Shown here one piece after another: positions 55,155 to 64,000 of a stretch of 64,000 nt of DNA (the stretch's first letter is position 1; the number at the start of each line of letters is the position of its first letter). Made by a program: the position numbers and the translations under genes. Source of the DNA: Pelagimonas sp. (lineage in GTDB: Bacteria > Pseudomonadota > Alphaproteobacteria > Rhodobacterales > Rhodobacteraceae); assembly GCA_025210455.1 (NCBI GenBank), contig JAOARQ010000047.1:1-64000 (forward strand), in the 5' to 3' direction. The notes beneath the pieces are model-generated. The model saw only the letters and a program-made list of their open reading frames with translations, ran no database searches and had not been told where the DNA came from.

Positions 55155-57158
55155 ATGATCAAGAAACAGATGAAAGCTTTGCTGGGTCTTTCGACGGCAT
55201 TGATGGCCGCCAGCTCGCTGGCGGGTGCAGATGAAATGCCGCCCGAGCGCAGCCTTTCGGGGCTGAATTTCGAATTGATCGGGCGCGCCGATATCTATTC
55301 GCATGGATCGCTTGAAAGCTATTCTCAGGCTCCGATGCTGGACGCCATGGTTGCCTCGGGCGCCTTGCCCGCCGTCAAAGACCGCCTGCCCGAACAGCCG
55401 ATCATTTTCTCAACCGGTGCCATGGTTGATGGTGTAGGGGAATATGGCGGGGTCTTCCGCCATGTCATCGGCGGCCGCCCGGAAGGCTGGAACTGGATGG
55501 CCGGTCAGCATCAGGGCTGGGGCGGCATCAATATGGCGATGCAGGAATGTCTCGTGCGTCAGGGCCCACGCTGGCAGGTCAAAGCCGAAGAGCAAACCGG
55601 CCCCCTGCCCAATCTGGCGCAAAGCTGGTCGTTCAACGCCGACATGACCGAGCTGACAATCAACCTGATGAAAGGTGTGAAATGGTCTGACGGCGATGCC
55701 TTTGATACCGAAGACGTGCGGTTCTGGTATGAAGACAACGTTCAGGATGAAAATGTCGCCAGCCGTATGGCCAAAGACAGTCTTGGTGGTGGTGCCGCGC
55801 TGGAAGTGATCGACGCCCATACTTTCAAGTTTGTGTTCGACACCCCGCAGGCGGAAACCATCGTCGAAAATCTGGCCTATATTCAGGGCTGCCCCGGCCC
55901 AAGCCATATTCTCAAAGACAAGCATCCCAAGTATAATTCGGATGCCACCTATGAAAGCTATACTCAGGCACAGCCCAACGATGAACTGGCTCCGGTTGTT
56001 CTGGGGGCCTGGGTGCCGGTGGTGCATCGCCCGGATGAACTGGTGATCATGCGCCGCAATCCCTATTATTTCAAAGTGGATGAAAGCGGTCAGCAGCTGC
56101 CCTATTACAACGAAATGCACTTCCGCCTTTCGACCTGGGGGGATCGCACAGCGCAGGCCGTTGCGGGCACAGGTGATTTTTCGAACATGGAAGACCCCGG
56201 CAACTATGTCGAAGCGCTGAAACAATCGCAGGATGACGCCAGCCCGGTCCGCGCCAACTTTGGCCCGCGGGTTCTGGCCTGGCGCATGACGCTGAACTTT
56301 GACGCCTCGACCGCGCAGGATGACACCGACCAGGCGCTGCGCACGCTGTTCCGCGAAAAGGATTTCCGCCTCGCCCTAAGCCATGCGCTGGATCGTGACG
56401 CCATCGGTCAATCCGTGGCACGCGGGCCCTTTGCCTATCCCTATATCGGGGGCTTTGCCACCGGATCGCCCTATTATGATGCGGCATCGTCAGACTATCA
56501 CCCGTTTGATCAGGCCAAGGCCAACGCTTTGCTGGATGCGGTTGGGGCCACGGATACCGATGGCAATGGCACGCGCAATCTTCCCGGTGGTGGCGACGAT
56601 ATCATGATCCCTGTGATGGTTGTGGCCGAACGCTCGACCGATACCAAACAGCTGGAAGCCGTGACCTCGCAACTGGCCGAGGTTGGGATTGGCGTGATTG
56701 CAGTTCCTCTGGATGAAACCACCAATGACTCCAACTATACCGGTGGTCAGTTCACCGCGACTCTGCGCCGCGAGAACGTCATCCTGCCGACACGGGAAAC
56801 CTGCCGCTCCTGGCCAGCCAGCGACACCTGCCCCTATTTCAACGCGGGTGGTGATCGTCTGGATTTCGAAACCGAACTGGCAAACAAGCTAAGCATGCTT
56901 CAGGCATCTTCTGATGCTGCAGAACAGGCCGCGCTGGCGCGCGATATGCAGCGGCTGGTGACGGAAAACGCCTATACCATCGGCACAATCCAGATCCCTG
57001 CGGCCCTGCTGGTCAACAAGCGGATCAAAAACGCCCACCCCGGCACGCCTGTCTTCATGTATGAATGGGCCGAAGACGGTGTGATCCGCGAACGCCTGTG
57101 GACGGCCAAGACGGATCAGGTTCAAGAGGTGCTCCCAGGCACGATCGCTGAATACTAA
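55155..57158 (+). CDS. Alpha-galactoside (AgpA-like) ABC transporter binding protein
   Basis: This is an SBP_bac_5-family periplasmic protein of 667 residues, longer than a usual OppA. A signal peptide of about 25 residues ends SLAGADE, followed by SGAMVDGVGEYGGVFRHVIGG and the family pattern LAQSWSFNADMTELTINLMKGVKWSDG. Long members of this kind include AgpA, which binds melibiose and raffinose in Sinorhizobium meliloti. A GGGAGGAG ribosome site precedes the ATG. With melA in the same run, an alpha-galactoside ligand is likely, but an oligopeptide is not excluded by sequence alone. Confidence 0.83.
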   Translation: MIKKQMKALLGLSTALMAASSLAGADEMPPERSLSGLNFELIGRADIYSHGSLESYSQAPMLDAMVASGALPAVKDRLPEQPIIFSTGAMVDGVGEYGGVFRHVIGGRPEGWNWMAGQHQGWGGINMAMQECLVRQGPRWQVKAEEQTGPLPNLAQSWSFNADMTELTINLMKGVKWSDGDAFDTEDVRFWYEDNVQDENVASRMAKDSLGGGAALEVIDAHTFKFVFDTPQAETIVENLAYIQGCPGPSHILKDKHPKYNSDATYESYTQAQPNDELAPVVLGAWVPVVHRPDELVIMRRNPYYFKVDESGQQLPYYNEMHFRLSTWGDRTAQAVAGTGDFSNMEDPGNYVEALKQSQDDASPVRANFGPRVLAWRMTLNFDASTAQDDTDQALRTLFREKDFRLALSHALDRDAIGQSVARGPFAYPYIGGFATGSPYYDAASSDYHPFDQAKANALLDAVGATDTDGNGTRNLPGGGDDIMIPVMVVAERSTDTKQLEAVTSQLAEVGIGVIAVPLDETTNDSNYTGGQFTATLRRENVILPTRETCRSWPASDTCPYFNAGGDRLDFETELANKLSMLQASSDAAEQAALARDMQRLVTENAYTIGTIQIPAALLVNKRIKNAHPGTPVFMYEWAEDGVIRERLWTAKTDQVQEVLPGTIAEY

Positions 57159-57176
57159 ACACATCGTGCTAAGACC

Positions 57177-57207
57177 GGCATAGCTGCCCCCCACGGGTGG
57201 CTATGCC
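57177..57207 (+). other. Intercistronic stem-loop after the binding-protein gene
   Basis: GGCATAGC and GCTATGCC form a perfect 8-bp stem, 18 nt after the binding-protein stop and 23 nt before the permease start. A further CCC/GGG pairing is possible inside the loop. There is no T-run. Confidence 0.55.
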
Positions 57208-57230
57208 CCTTACTTTACGGGACGCTGACT

Positions 57231-58253
57231 TTGGCCTTCTTACACTTCATCCTGCACAGGATACTGGTGACGATCCCGCTGTTCATCGGTATTTCCATTG
57301 CAACCTTCCTGCTGATCACCATGATCCCGGGCGATTTTGTCGATGGCTGGCTGGGTCGGACAATGGCCCTGACAGGGCAATCGCGCGAAGCTCTCTTGCC
57401 GCAGGCTGAAATGATGCGTGAAAGACTGGGTCTGGATCAGCCGCTTTATGTACAATACTTTGCCTGGATCAAGAACATCGTCCTGTCTGGCGATTTCGGC
57501 ATGTCCTTTACCCAGAACCGCCCCGTGACCGAGGTGATTGATCTGCGTCTATGGCGCACCATCGGGCTGGCGCTGGTGACGCTGGTGGTTGGCCAGACCA
57601 TTGGCGTGCTGCTGGGAACTTACGCGGCGATCAACCAATACCGCTGGGGGGATACGCTGGCGACGCTGGTGGCCTTTCTGGGCATCGTGATCCCAAAATT
57701 CGTGATCGCCCTGATCATGCTCTATTTTCTCGCCTTTGTCTGGCATTCCCCCTATATCGGCGCGCTCTATTCCCCCGAGTTTCAGGTTCAGGACGGCATG
57801 TCTCTGGCCAAGCTCTGGAACATGATCCTGCATGTCTGGCCCATTCTGCTGGTGTCGATCTGGGCCGGGCAGGCCTATACCACCCGAATGATGCGCGGCA
57901 ACCTTCTGGATGTGATGAACGCGCAATATATCGAAACCGCGCGCGCCAAAGGGCTTAGCCGTCGCAAAGTGCTGTTTCGCCACGCGGTGCCCAATGCGCT
58001 GCATCCGGTGATTATGAACATGGGATCGCGCTTTGATTACATGATCAAAGGCGAAATCGAAATCGCGCTGGTACTGGGCATTCCGACTTTGGGGCCGCTG
58101 ATCATTTCGTCGGTCACGGATCGCGATATCTATGTGATTGCCGCTGTCTTCCTGCTGGTGGCCGCCCTTCTGGTCATTGGCAACCTGCTGGCCGATATCG
58201 TGCTGGCGCTGATTGATCCGCGCGTGCGGCGCGCAACTGTGTCGCGGGGTTAA
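57231..58253 (+). CDS. Alpha-galactoside (AgpB-like) ABC transporter permease
   Basis: This DppB/AgpB-type permease has 340 residues, a TTG start with GGGA about 8 nt upstream, and six hydrophobic segments. MIPGDFVDG, RERLGLDQPLYVQYFAWIKN and the EAA loop VMNAQYIETARAKGLSRRKVL are typical. It is followed 3 nt later by the second permease. It forms half of the channel for the AgpA-like binder. Confidence 0.86.
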   Translation: MAFLHFILHRILVTIPLFIGISIATFLLITMIPGDFVDGWLGRTMALTGQSREALLPQAEMMRERLGLDQPLYVQYFAWIKNIVLSGDFGMSFTQNRPVTEVIDLRLWRTIGLALVTLVVGQTIGVLLGTYAAINQYRWGDTLATLVAFLGIVIPKFVIALIMLYFLAFVWHSPYIGALYSPEFQVQDGMSLAKLWNMILHVWPILLVSIWAGQAYTTRMMRGNLLDVMNAQYIETARAKGLSRRKVLFRHAVPNALHPVIMNMGSRFDYMIKGEIEIALVLGIPTLGPLIISSVTDRDIYVIAAVFLLVAALLVIGNLLADIVLALIDPRVRRATVSRG

Positions 58254-58256
58254 ACC

Positions 58257-59396
58257 ATGTCAGCGAATACCCCGAACGAACCCGGTCTGAATATCGGATT
58301 GAACGCCGAGGCCGCCACCGGCCCTTCCTTGTCGTACTGGCAGCTTGTGCGTCGACGCTTTCGCCGCAATCGCTATGGCATGGCCGGGCTGATCATGTCG
58401 CTGGTCATCCTGCTGACCGCCGCCTTTGCCAGCTTTCTGGCCCCCTATTCGACAAAGGCCAAGGATCGCACGGCCATCTATAGCCCGCCACAGATCATCC
58501 GCATCTTCACCGAAGAAGGCAAACTGACCCGGCCATTTGTGCTGGGTTTCGAAGAAGTGATGGACCCAAACACCTTTGAGATCACCTTTGAACCCTCATA
58601 CGCCAAAGCCGTGCCTCTGACCTTCTTTGTGCAAGGGGAATCCTATCGCTTTGCTGGCCTGACCTTCAGCACCCATCTTTTTGGCGGGAAGGACGGGCAG
58701 TTTATCCATCTGCTGGGCACGGATGGGCTGGGGCGCGATGTCTTTAGCCGTATGTTGCACGGTTCGCGGGTCACGCTGTTGATGGGGTTTTTGGTCATGG
58801 GGCTGGCCTGTGCGATCGGCACCCTTGTGGGGGTGACCTCCGGCTATGTCGGCGGGCGCACCGATACTGTCATCCAAAGGCTGATCGAATTCGTGAAATC
58901 CTTCCCGGATCTGCCGCTGTATCTGGCGCTGGTGGCGGTGCTGCCGCGCACGGCCGATCCGATCACCACCTTTGTGATGTTCGCCTGCGTCATCGTCTTG
59001 CTGCAATGGGCCAATCTTGCGCGGGAATTGCGCGGCAAAGTGATTGCCATCAGATCCGTGGAATTTGTGCGCGCGGCTGTGGCGGTTGGCGCCAGTGATC
59101 GCCGCATTGTCCTGCGTCATATCATTCCCAATATGTCCTCTCATATCATCGTTTGGGCCACCTATGTGCTGCCCGAAGTGATCTTGCTGGAAAGTTTCCT
59201 GTCGTTCCTTGGCGTGGGCATTCGCCCGCCGCTGGTCAGCTGGGGGGTGATGCTTAACACCGTTCGCGATTTCCAATCTCTTGCTGCCGCGCCCTGGCTG
59301 CTGGCCCCTGTCGGGATGATCATCCTCTCTGTGCTGGCCTTCAATGCGCTCGGCGACGGGATGCGTGACGCCATGGACCCATATGCCAATGACTGA
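58257..59396 (+). CDS. Alpha-galactoside (AgpC-like) ABC transporter permease
   Basis: This OppC/AgpC-type permease has 379 residues, about 90 more than a plain DppC. The extra residues (about 65-155) form an extracytoplasmic insert between the first helix and the GTDGLGRDVFSRMLHG motif, as in YejE-like proteins. The EAA loop reads FVRAAVAVGASDRRIVLRHI. The stop overlaps the start of the ATPase gene by 8 nt. Confidence 0.86.
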   Translation: MSANTPNEPGLNIGLNAEAATGPSLSYWQLVRRRFRRNRYGMAGLIMSLVILLTAAFASFLAPYSTKAKDRTAIYSPPQIIRIFTEEGKLTRPFVLGFEEVMDPNTFEITFEPSYAKAVPLTFFVQGESYRFAGLTFSTHLFGGKDGQFIHLLGTDGLGRDVFSRMLHGSRVTLLMGFLVMGLACAIGTLVGVTSGYVGGRTDTVIQRLIEFVKSFPDLPLYLALVAVLPRTADPITTFVMFACVIVLLQWANLARELRGKVIAIRSVEFVRAAVAVGASDRRIVLRHIIPNMSSHIIVWATYVLPEVILLESFLSFLGVGIRPPLVSWGVMLNTVRDFQSLAAAPWLLAPVGMIILSVLAFNALGDGMRDAMDPYAND

Positions 59397-60996
59397 CCCC
59401 CTGCTTTCCATTTCCAATGTCGCGGTGTCTTTTCGCACCGCAGTGGGCACAACCCAGGCCGTCAATGACGTGTCTTATGCGGTGAACCGGGGGGAAACTC
59501 TGGCCGTTGTCGGCGAAAGTGGTTCGGGCAAATCTGTGACCGCCCGCGCGATCATGGGGATGCTTGCGCCCAATGCCATTGTCGGCCCCGACACCAAAGT
59601 CATGTTTGACGGGGATGATCTGTCAACCTGGTCTGAACCCGAACTGCAACGCATCCGCGGCAATCGCATCTCTATGATCTTCCAAGAGCCGCTGACCTCC
59701 TTGAACCCGGTCTACAAGATTGGTGACCAAGTGGGCGAAATCATTCGAACCCACCGCGACATCAGCAAAAAAGATCTCAAAACCGAAGTCATCCGCCTGC
59801 TGACCGAAGTGCAACTGCCCGATCCGACCAGCCGATACGATCAATACCCGCATGAAATGTCTGGCGGGCAGCGCCAGCGGGTGATGATCGCCATGGCACT
59901 GGCCAATAACCCGGATCTGCTGATCGCCGATGAACCCACAACCGCGCTGGATGTGACTGTGCAGGCGGAAATCCTGTCGCTGCTGAAAGATCTGCAAAAG
60001 CGGCATAATATGGCGGTGATCCTGATCACCCATGACCTGACGGTTGTCAGCAAGGTCTCTGACACTGTGGTGGTGATGCGCCGGGGCGACGTTGTCGAAC
60101 GCGGCAGAACCGCCGAAGTTTTCGCCAATCCACAGCACCCCTATACCCAGCATCTGATTGCCTCGGAACCCAGCGGGCTGCCGGACCCGTTGCAGGAAGA
60201 TGCCCCCGCCATTCTGGAAGGGCGCGATCTTTGCGTGACGTTCAAATTCAAAAGCGGCGGGTTCTTCAATCCGAAAACCAAGGATCTGAACGCCGTCGAT
60301 CACGTCTCAGCGCTGGTCCGGCAGGGGGAAACCCTAGGGATCGTCGGTGAAAGCGGCTCGGGCAAGACAACCTTTGCCATGGCCATGATCCGGCTGGGCG
60401 TGTTTCAAAGCGGCGAAATCACCTTTCAGGGGGATCGGATCGAAAGTCTAAGCCGCGCGCAGCTGCGCCCCTATCGCACCCGGCTTCAGGTGGTGTTTCA
60501 AGACCCGTTTTCATCGCTGAACCCCCGCATGATCATCCGCCAGATTCTGGAAGAAGGGCTGATCGTCAACGGCTGCACCAGCGCGCAAAAGCGCGATCAA
60601 CTGGTGCGGCAGGCGCTGGACGATGTGCAGATGCCGCATTCAGCGCTGGATCGCTTCCCGCATGAATTCTCGGGCGGGCAGCGACAGCGGCTGGCCATTG
60701 CCCGCGCCATCGCCCTTGAGCCGGAATTCATGCTGCTCGACGAACCCACTTCGGCGCTGGATCTGTCCATTCAGGCGCAGATCATAGAATTGCTGCGCGA
60801 TCTGCGCCGCAAGCGTGGGCTAAGCTATATGTTCATCAGCCACGATCTGAAAGTTGTGCAGGCGCTGTGCCATAATGTCATCGTCATGCAGCATGGCAAA
60901 GTTGTCGAATCCGGCCCCACCGATCAGGTGCTGGTCACCCCGCAAACCGCCTATACCAAACGGCTTGTCGATGCCGCATTCAGCATCATTGCATGA
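59389..60996 (+). CDS. Double-domain ABC transporter ATP-binding protein
   Basis: This 535-residue protein carries two ABC domains (about 1-260 and 275-535). The first has [25 protein letters not shown] and [16 protein letters not shown]. The second has [24 protein letters not shown] and [15 protein letters not shown]. Separate DppD/DppF-like subunits are fused here into one motor for the two permeases. The ATG at 59389 is chosen; an ATG at 59383 would add two residues. The downstream melA has its own leader. Confidence 0.87.
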   Translation: MTDPLLSISNVAVSFRTAVGTTQAVNDVSYAVNRGETLAVVGESGSGKSVTARAIMGMLAPNAIVGPDTKVMFDGDDLSTWSEPELQRIRGNRISMIFQEPLTSLNPVYKIGDQVGEIIRTHRDISKKDLKTEVIRLLTEVQLPDPTSRYDQYPHEMSGGQRQRVMIAMALANNPDLLIADEPTTALDVTVQAEILSLLKDLQKRHNMAVILITHDLTVVSKVSDTVVVMRRGDVVERGRTAEVFANPQHPYTQHLIASEPSGLPDPLQEDAPAILEGRDLCVTFKFKSGGFFNPKTKDLNAVDHVSALVRQGETLGIVGESGSGKTTFAMAMIRLGVFQSGEITFQGDRIESLSRAQLRPYRTRLQVVFQDPFSSLNPRMIIRQILEEGLIVNGCTSAQKRDQLVRQALDDVQMPHSALDRFPHEFSGGQRQRLAIARAIALEPEFMLLDEPTSALDLSIQAQIIELLRDLRRKRGLSYMFISHDLKVVQALCHNVIVMQHGKVVESGPTDQVLVTPQTAYTKRLVDAAFSIIA

Positions 60997-61006
60997 TTTT
61001 CCGGAA
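60994..61006. promoter_or_regulatory. 13-bp repeat TGATTTTCCGGAA upstream of melA
   Basis: This is an exact copy of the 13-mer in the inverted repeat at 55060-55072. It starts at the stop codon of the ATPase gene and lies about 80 bp before melA, suggesting a second site for the MelR-like regulator and a separate melA promoter. Confidence 0.45.
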
Positions 61007-61086
61007 TGCATCGGCAGGCGCACTGAAAGACATCAAACCCAAAGCCAGCTTAAGCTAGGCCAACATATACTCACGGAGGTGTAATC

Positions 61087-62463
61087 ATGGCGAACAAACC
61101 CAAGATTACGTTCATTGGTGCCGGTTCAACGGTGTTCATGCGCAATATCGTTGGCGATATCCTGCGGCGTCCGGCGCTGTGTGATGCGCATATCGCCTTG
61201 ATGGACATCAACGAAGAACGGCTGGAAGATTCCAAAAACATCATCCACCGCATGGTGAAAACGCTGGACTGCAATGCCGAGGTCAGCCTGCACACCGATC
61301 GCCGCGCGGCGCTGGACGGGGCAGATTTTGTCATCGTTGCTTTCCAGATCGGCGGCTATGATCCCTGCACCATCACCGATTTCGAGGTGCCCAAACAATA
61401 CGGCCTGCGTCAGACCATCGCTGATACGCTGGGCATTGGTGGTATCATGCGCGGCGTGCGCACCGTGCCGCATCTCTGGGCGGTCTGCGAAACCATGCTA
61501 GAGGTCTGCCCTGACGCCACGCTGCTGCAATACGTCAATCCGATGGCGATCAACACCTGGGCGATTGCGCGCAAATATCCGACGATCAAACAGGTTGGCC
61601 TGTGCCACTCGGTTCAGAACACCCTGGAAGAACTGTCGCACGATCTGGATATCGACCCCAAAACCGTGCGTCTTGAATGCGCCGGGATCAATCACATCGC
61701 CTTTATGCTGAAGTTCGAACAGCAGATGCCCGACGGATCCCGCCGCGATCTCTATCCCGATCTGCAGGCGGCCTATGCGGCGGGCACCGCCCCCAAGGAA
61801 AACGCCCACAACCCGCGCTGCCCCAATTATGTGCGCTATGAGATGATGAAGCGGCTGGGCTATTTCGTGACGGAAAGCTCAGAACATTTTGCGGAATATG
61901 TCCCGTGGTTCATCAAGGAAGGCCGCGATGACATCATCGAGAAATTCCAGATCCCGCTGGATGAATACCCGCGCCGCTGCATCGAGCAGATCGAAAACTG
62001 GACAGCCGAACGCGCGCGTCTGGAAACCGAAGATACCATTGAAATCTGCGAAAGCCACGAATACGCCTCTGAGATCATCAATTCGATCTGGACAGGTGTG
62101 CCGTCTGTCATTCATGGCAATGTGCCCAATCACGGGCTGATCGACAATCTGCCTGCCGGATGCGCCGTCGAAGTGGCCTGTCTTGTGGATGCCAATGGGG
62201 TGCAGCCCACACAGGTGGGCGCCCTGCCCCCGCAGCTGGCCGCAGTGATGCAATCAAACGTCACCGTGCAAGGTCTGGTGGTCGAAGCGCTGATGACCGA
62301 AAATCCGCAATACATCTATCACGCGGCGATGATGGATCCGCATACCGCCGCCGAACTGGATCTGGATCAGATCTGGTCGCTGGTGGATGATCTGCGCGCG
62401 GCCCATGGGGATTGGCTGCCAGACTGGGCAAGACCTTCAGAACCTGACAAAGTCAGCGGATGA
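61087..62463 (+). CDS. melA: Alpha-galactosidase, glycoside hydrolase family 4
   Basis: This 458-residue protein has the NAD-binding start ITFIGAGSTVF, YVNPMAINTWA with N151, the metal-ligand pair C173-H174 in GLCHSVQNT, and H203 in GINHIAF. These are the features of GH4 alpha-galactosidases, which need NAD and Mn(II) and cleave by an oxidation-elimination route. It hydrolyses melibiose-type alpha-galactosides in the cytoplasm. ACGGAGGTG precedes the ATG. It overlaps the next gene by four bases. Confidence 0.88.
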   Translation: MANKPKITFIGAGSTVFMRNIVGDILRRPALCDAHIALMDINEERLEDSKNIIHRMVKTLDCNAEVSLHTDRRAALDGADFVIVAFQIGGYDPCTITDFEVPKQYGLRQTIADTLGIGGIMRGVRTVPHLWAVCETMLEVCPDATLLQYVNPMAINTWAIARKYPTIKQVGLCHSVQNTLEELSHDLDIDPKTVRLECAGINHIAFMLKFEQQMPDGSRRDLYPDLQAAYAAGTAPKENAHNPRCPNYVRYEMMKRLGYFVTESSEHFAEYVPWFIKEGRDDIIEKFQIPLDEYPRRCIEQIENWTAERARLETEDTIEICESHEYASEIINSIWTGVPSVIHGNVPNHGLIDNLPAGCAVEVACLVDANGVQPTQVGALPPQLAAVMQSNVTVQGLVVEALMTENPQYIYHAAMMDPHTAAELDLDQIWSLVDDLRAAHGDWLPDWARPSEPDKVSG

Positions 62464-64000
62464 CCAGGGCCAGACATCACATTGCGATTATCGGGGGTGG
62501 CACAGCCGGCTGGCTTGCCGCCCTCATGCTGCAAAAGGCCTGCAAAGGGCCGGATGCGCCGCAGATTTCTGTGATCGAAAGCCCCAATATCCCAACGGTC
62601 GGGGTGGGCGAAGGATCGACGTCGATCTTTCGTCAGGTACTGCTGGATCTTGGGATCCACGAAGATGACTTCCTGCGCGAAACTGGCGCGACCTTCAAAT
62701 TCGGCATCAAACACGCAGGATGGCGCCGGGATGGCCGGGATTACTTTGGCCCGATAGATGACCCAAATCTTCTGGGCCCGGTGCCGCAGGGGCTGCCGTC
62801 AAACTGGCTGCATCACGCGCAGATTGCAGCGGGCAAAAACACCGCCGACATTCATCTGTTCACCCATCTGATGCGCCGCAAAACCGCGCCCTATGCCCTG
62901 AAACAGGGTAAACCGATTGCTGTCAGCCCCTTTCACTATGCCTATCACTTTGATCAGGCGCGGCTGGGTCGATTTCTGGCTGAAAAGGCCCGTCAGGGGG
63001 ATCTTGGCATCACCCATACCCTTGCGGAAATCAGCGCCATAAATCGCCACCCGGACACCGGCGATATCACCGCGCTGCGCTGTACCGATGATCGCCATAT
63101 CCCGGTGGATTTCGTCATCGACTGCACCGGATTTCGCCGTGCAATTATCGGGCAGATGAGCGGTGGCTGGCTGTCCTATGCCGATATTTTGCCATTGAAC
63201 AAAGCCATGCCCTTTTGGCTAGACCACGACCCCAAAACCGAGATCGCCACCTATACCCTGGCGCAGGCGATGGGGGCAGGCTGGATGTGGGGCATTCCGG
63301 TGCAAGATCGCATGGGCTGTGGCTATGTCTTTTCAGACGCGCATCTGACCCCGGATCAGGCGCAGCTTGAAATCGAGGCCCGACTGAAACAACCGATCAC
63401 CGTGCGCAGCCTGATCGACATCAATCCGGGCCGTCAGACGCAGGCCTGGATTGGCAATTGCGTCGCGATTGGCCTGTCGCAAAGCTTTCTCGAACCGCTT
63501 GAGGCCACCTCGATCCATGGTTCATTGGTGCAGTTGCTTTTGCTGTTGCAAAACAAGATCCCTGATCTGACCAGCGGGCGATATGACACGGCGCGCAGCC
63601 GCTACAATCAGACGGTGGCGCGGCAGGTCGATGATTTTGCGCAGTTCCTGAACCTGCACTATGCGGGCGGGCGCAAAGACACAACGTTCTGGCAGGAAAT
63701 GACCACATGTGGCATCACTGAAACCACCCGCAACAGGCTGGAACTTTGGCAGCACGAACCCATCATGCGCAGCCATTTTGAGGGGTTTCCTGACGCCCTG
63801 CCCCATGTAGAAGAACAACTTTACACCCCGGTTCTGGACGGGCTTGGGCTGCTGGCAGCGAAACCGTCAAAATCTGTTCTGTCCCCTACCCCAGAAACAC
63901 GCGCGCAGGCGCGCAAAACCAATGAACGGCTAAAGACAGAATTCAAACAGGCCGCGCAGCTGGCCATCGGGCATCGCGCCTATCTTGAAACCCTGTCCTG
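62460..64000 (+). CDS. Tryptophan-halogenase-family flavoprotein (partial at the right edge)
   Basis: At least 513 residues are present, and the frame is open to the end of the window. It has the FAD motif IIGGGTAGWLAAL at about 9-21, the family GVGEGSTSIF motif, the lysine K84 in FKFGIKHAGW, the halogenase WxWxIP motif as GWMWGIP, and the SFLEPLEATSIHG segment with the conserved Glu. Flavin-dependent halogenases use reduced flavin to chlorinate or brominate an aromatic ring. It overlaps melA by four bases (ATGA) and so is co-expressed with alpha-galactoside use. Many such proteins next to sugar genes have no known substrate, and real halogenase activity is unproven. Confidence 0.85.
   Translation, partial: MTRARHHIAIIGGGTAGWLAALMLQKACKGPDAPQISVIESPNIPTVGVGEGSTSIFRQVLLDLGIHEDDFLRETGATFKFGIKHAGWRRDGRDYFGPIDDPNLLGPVPQGLPSNWLHHAQIAAGKNTADIHLFTHLMRRKTAPYALKQGKPIAVSPFHYAYHFDQARLGRFLAEKARQGDLGITHTLAEISAINRHPDTGDITALRCTDDRHIPVDFVIDCTGFRRAIIGQMSGGWLSYADILPLNKAMPFWLDHDPKTEIATYTLAQAMGAGWMWGIPVQDRMGCGYVFSDAHLTPDQAQLEIEARLKQPITVRSLIDINPGRQTQAWIGNCVAIGLSQSFLEPLEATSIHGSLVQLLLLLQNKIPDLTSGRYDTARSRYNQTVARQVDDFAQFLNLHYAGGRKDTTFWQEMTTCGITETTRNRLELWQHEPIMRSHFEGFPDALPHVEEQLYTPVLDGLGLLAAKPSKSVLSPTPETRAQARKTNERLKTEFKQAAQLAIGHRAYLETLS

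Noticed and set aside
61047-61056. AGCTTAAGCT palindrome before melA
   Set aside because: It is a short 10-bp symmetric sequence with no second copy, and chance occurrence is likely.

Overview
The window looks like chromosome of a marine alphaproteobacterium of the Rhodobacteraceae (Roseobacter group). The grounds are a GC-rich genome, tightly packed operons with many 4-nt ATGA overlaps, several solute-binding-protein ABC transporters, and an inositol cluster and TMAO transporter of the kind known from roseobacters. I saw no rRNA, tRNA, phage, insertion sequence or CRISPR array. Nearly all DNA is coding, and six functional blocks follow one another.

(1) About 0-11.5 kb: myo-inositol catabolism. 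An RpiR-type regulator lies between a leftward pair of Gfo/Idh/MocA dehydrogenases and a rightward operon: sugar/inositol ABC transporter, then iolC-iolD-iolE-iolB. The leftmost dehydrogenase, an iolG homologue, carries an in-frame TAA, yet its reading frame continues intact beyond it. Both promoters hold a GGAA-N6-TTCT site like the known IolR operator. (2) About 11.5-22.5 kb: iron or metallophore uptake. It has a TonB-dependent receptor, AraC regulator, DUF2218/siderophore-interacting reductase, a small Cys-rich protein, and a leftward operon with a Nik/Dpp-type ABC transporter (binding protein, two ATPases, two permeases) ending in an EamA/DMT transporter. No biosynthesis genes are visible.

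(3) About 22.5-40.2 kb: a large rightward catabolic cluster whose substrate I cannot name. It combines a CoA-transferase, enoyl-CoA hydratase, aldehyde dehydrogenase, CUT1 sugar ABC transporter, two GMC oxidoreductases, a Dabb protein, a LacI regulator, a Gfo/Idh/MocA dehydrogenase, a fumarate-reductase-like flavoprotein, KDG kinase and KDPG aldolase. Its promoter has phased LacI-like palindromes. (4) About 40.3-45.1 kb: an OmpR/histidine-kinase pair, two small membrane proteins, a family 2 glycosyltransferase, and a DedA protein with an LssY-like tail.

(5) About 45.1-54.1 kb: TMAO sensing and uptake. A TorT/TorS/TorR phosphorelay lies beside a TmoX-TmoV-TmoW transporter, with no TMAO reductase in the window. 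The torR-tmoX intergenic region has two tor-box-like decamers 22 bp apart, which link the sensor to the transporter. (6) About 54.1 kb to the end: alpha-galactoside use. A MelR-like AraC regulator is divergent from an AgpA-type ABC transporter, followed by a GH4 alpha-galactosidase (melA) and a flavin-dependent tryptophan-halogenase-like gene that runs off the right edge.
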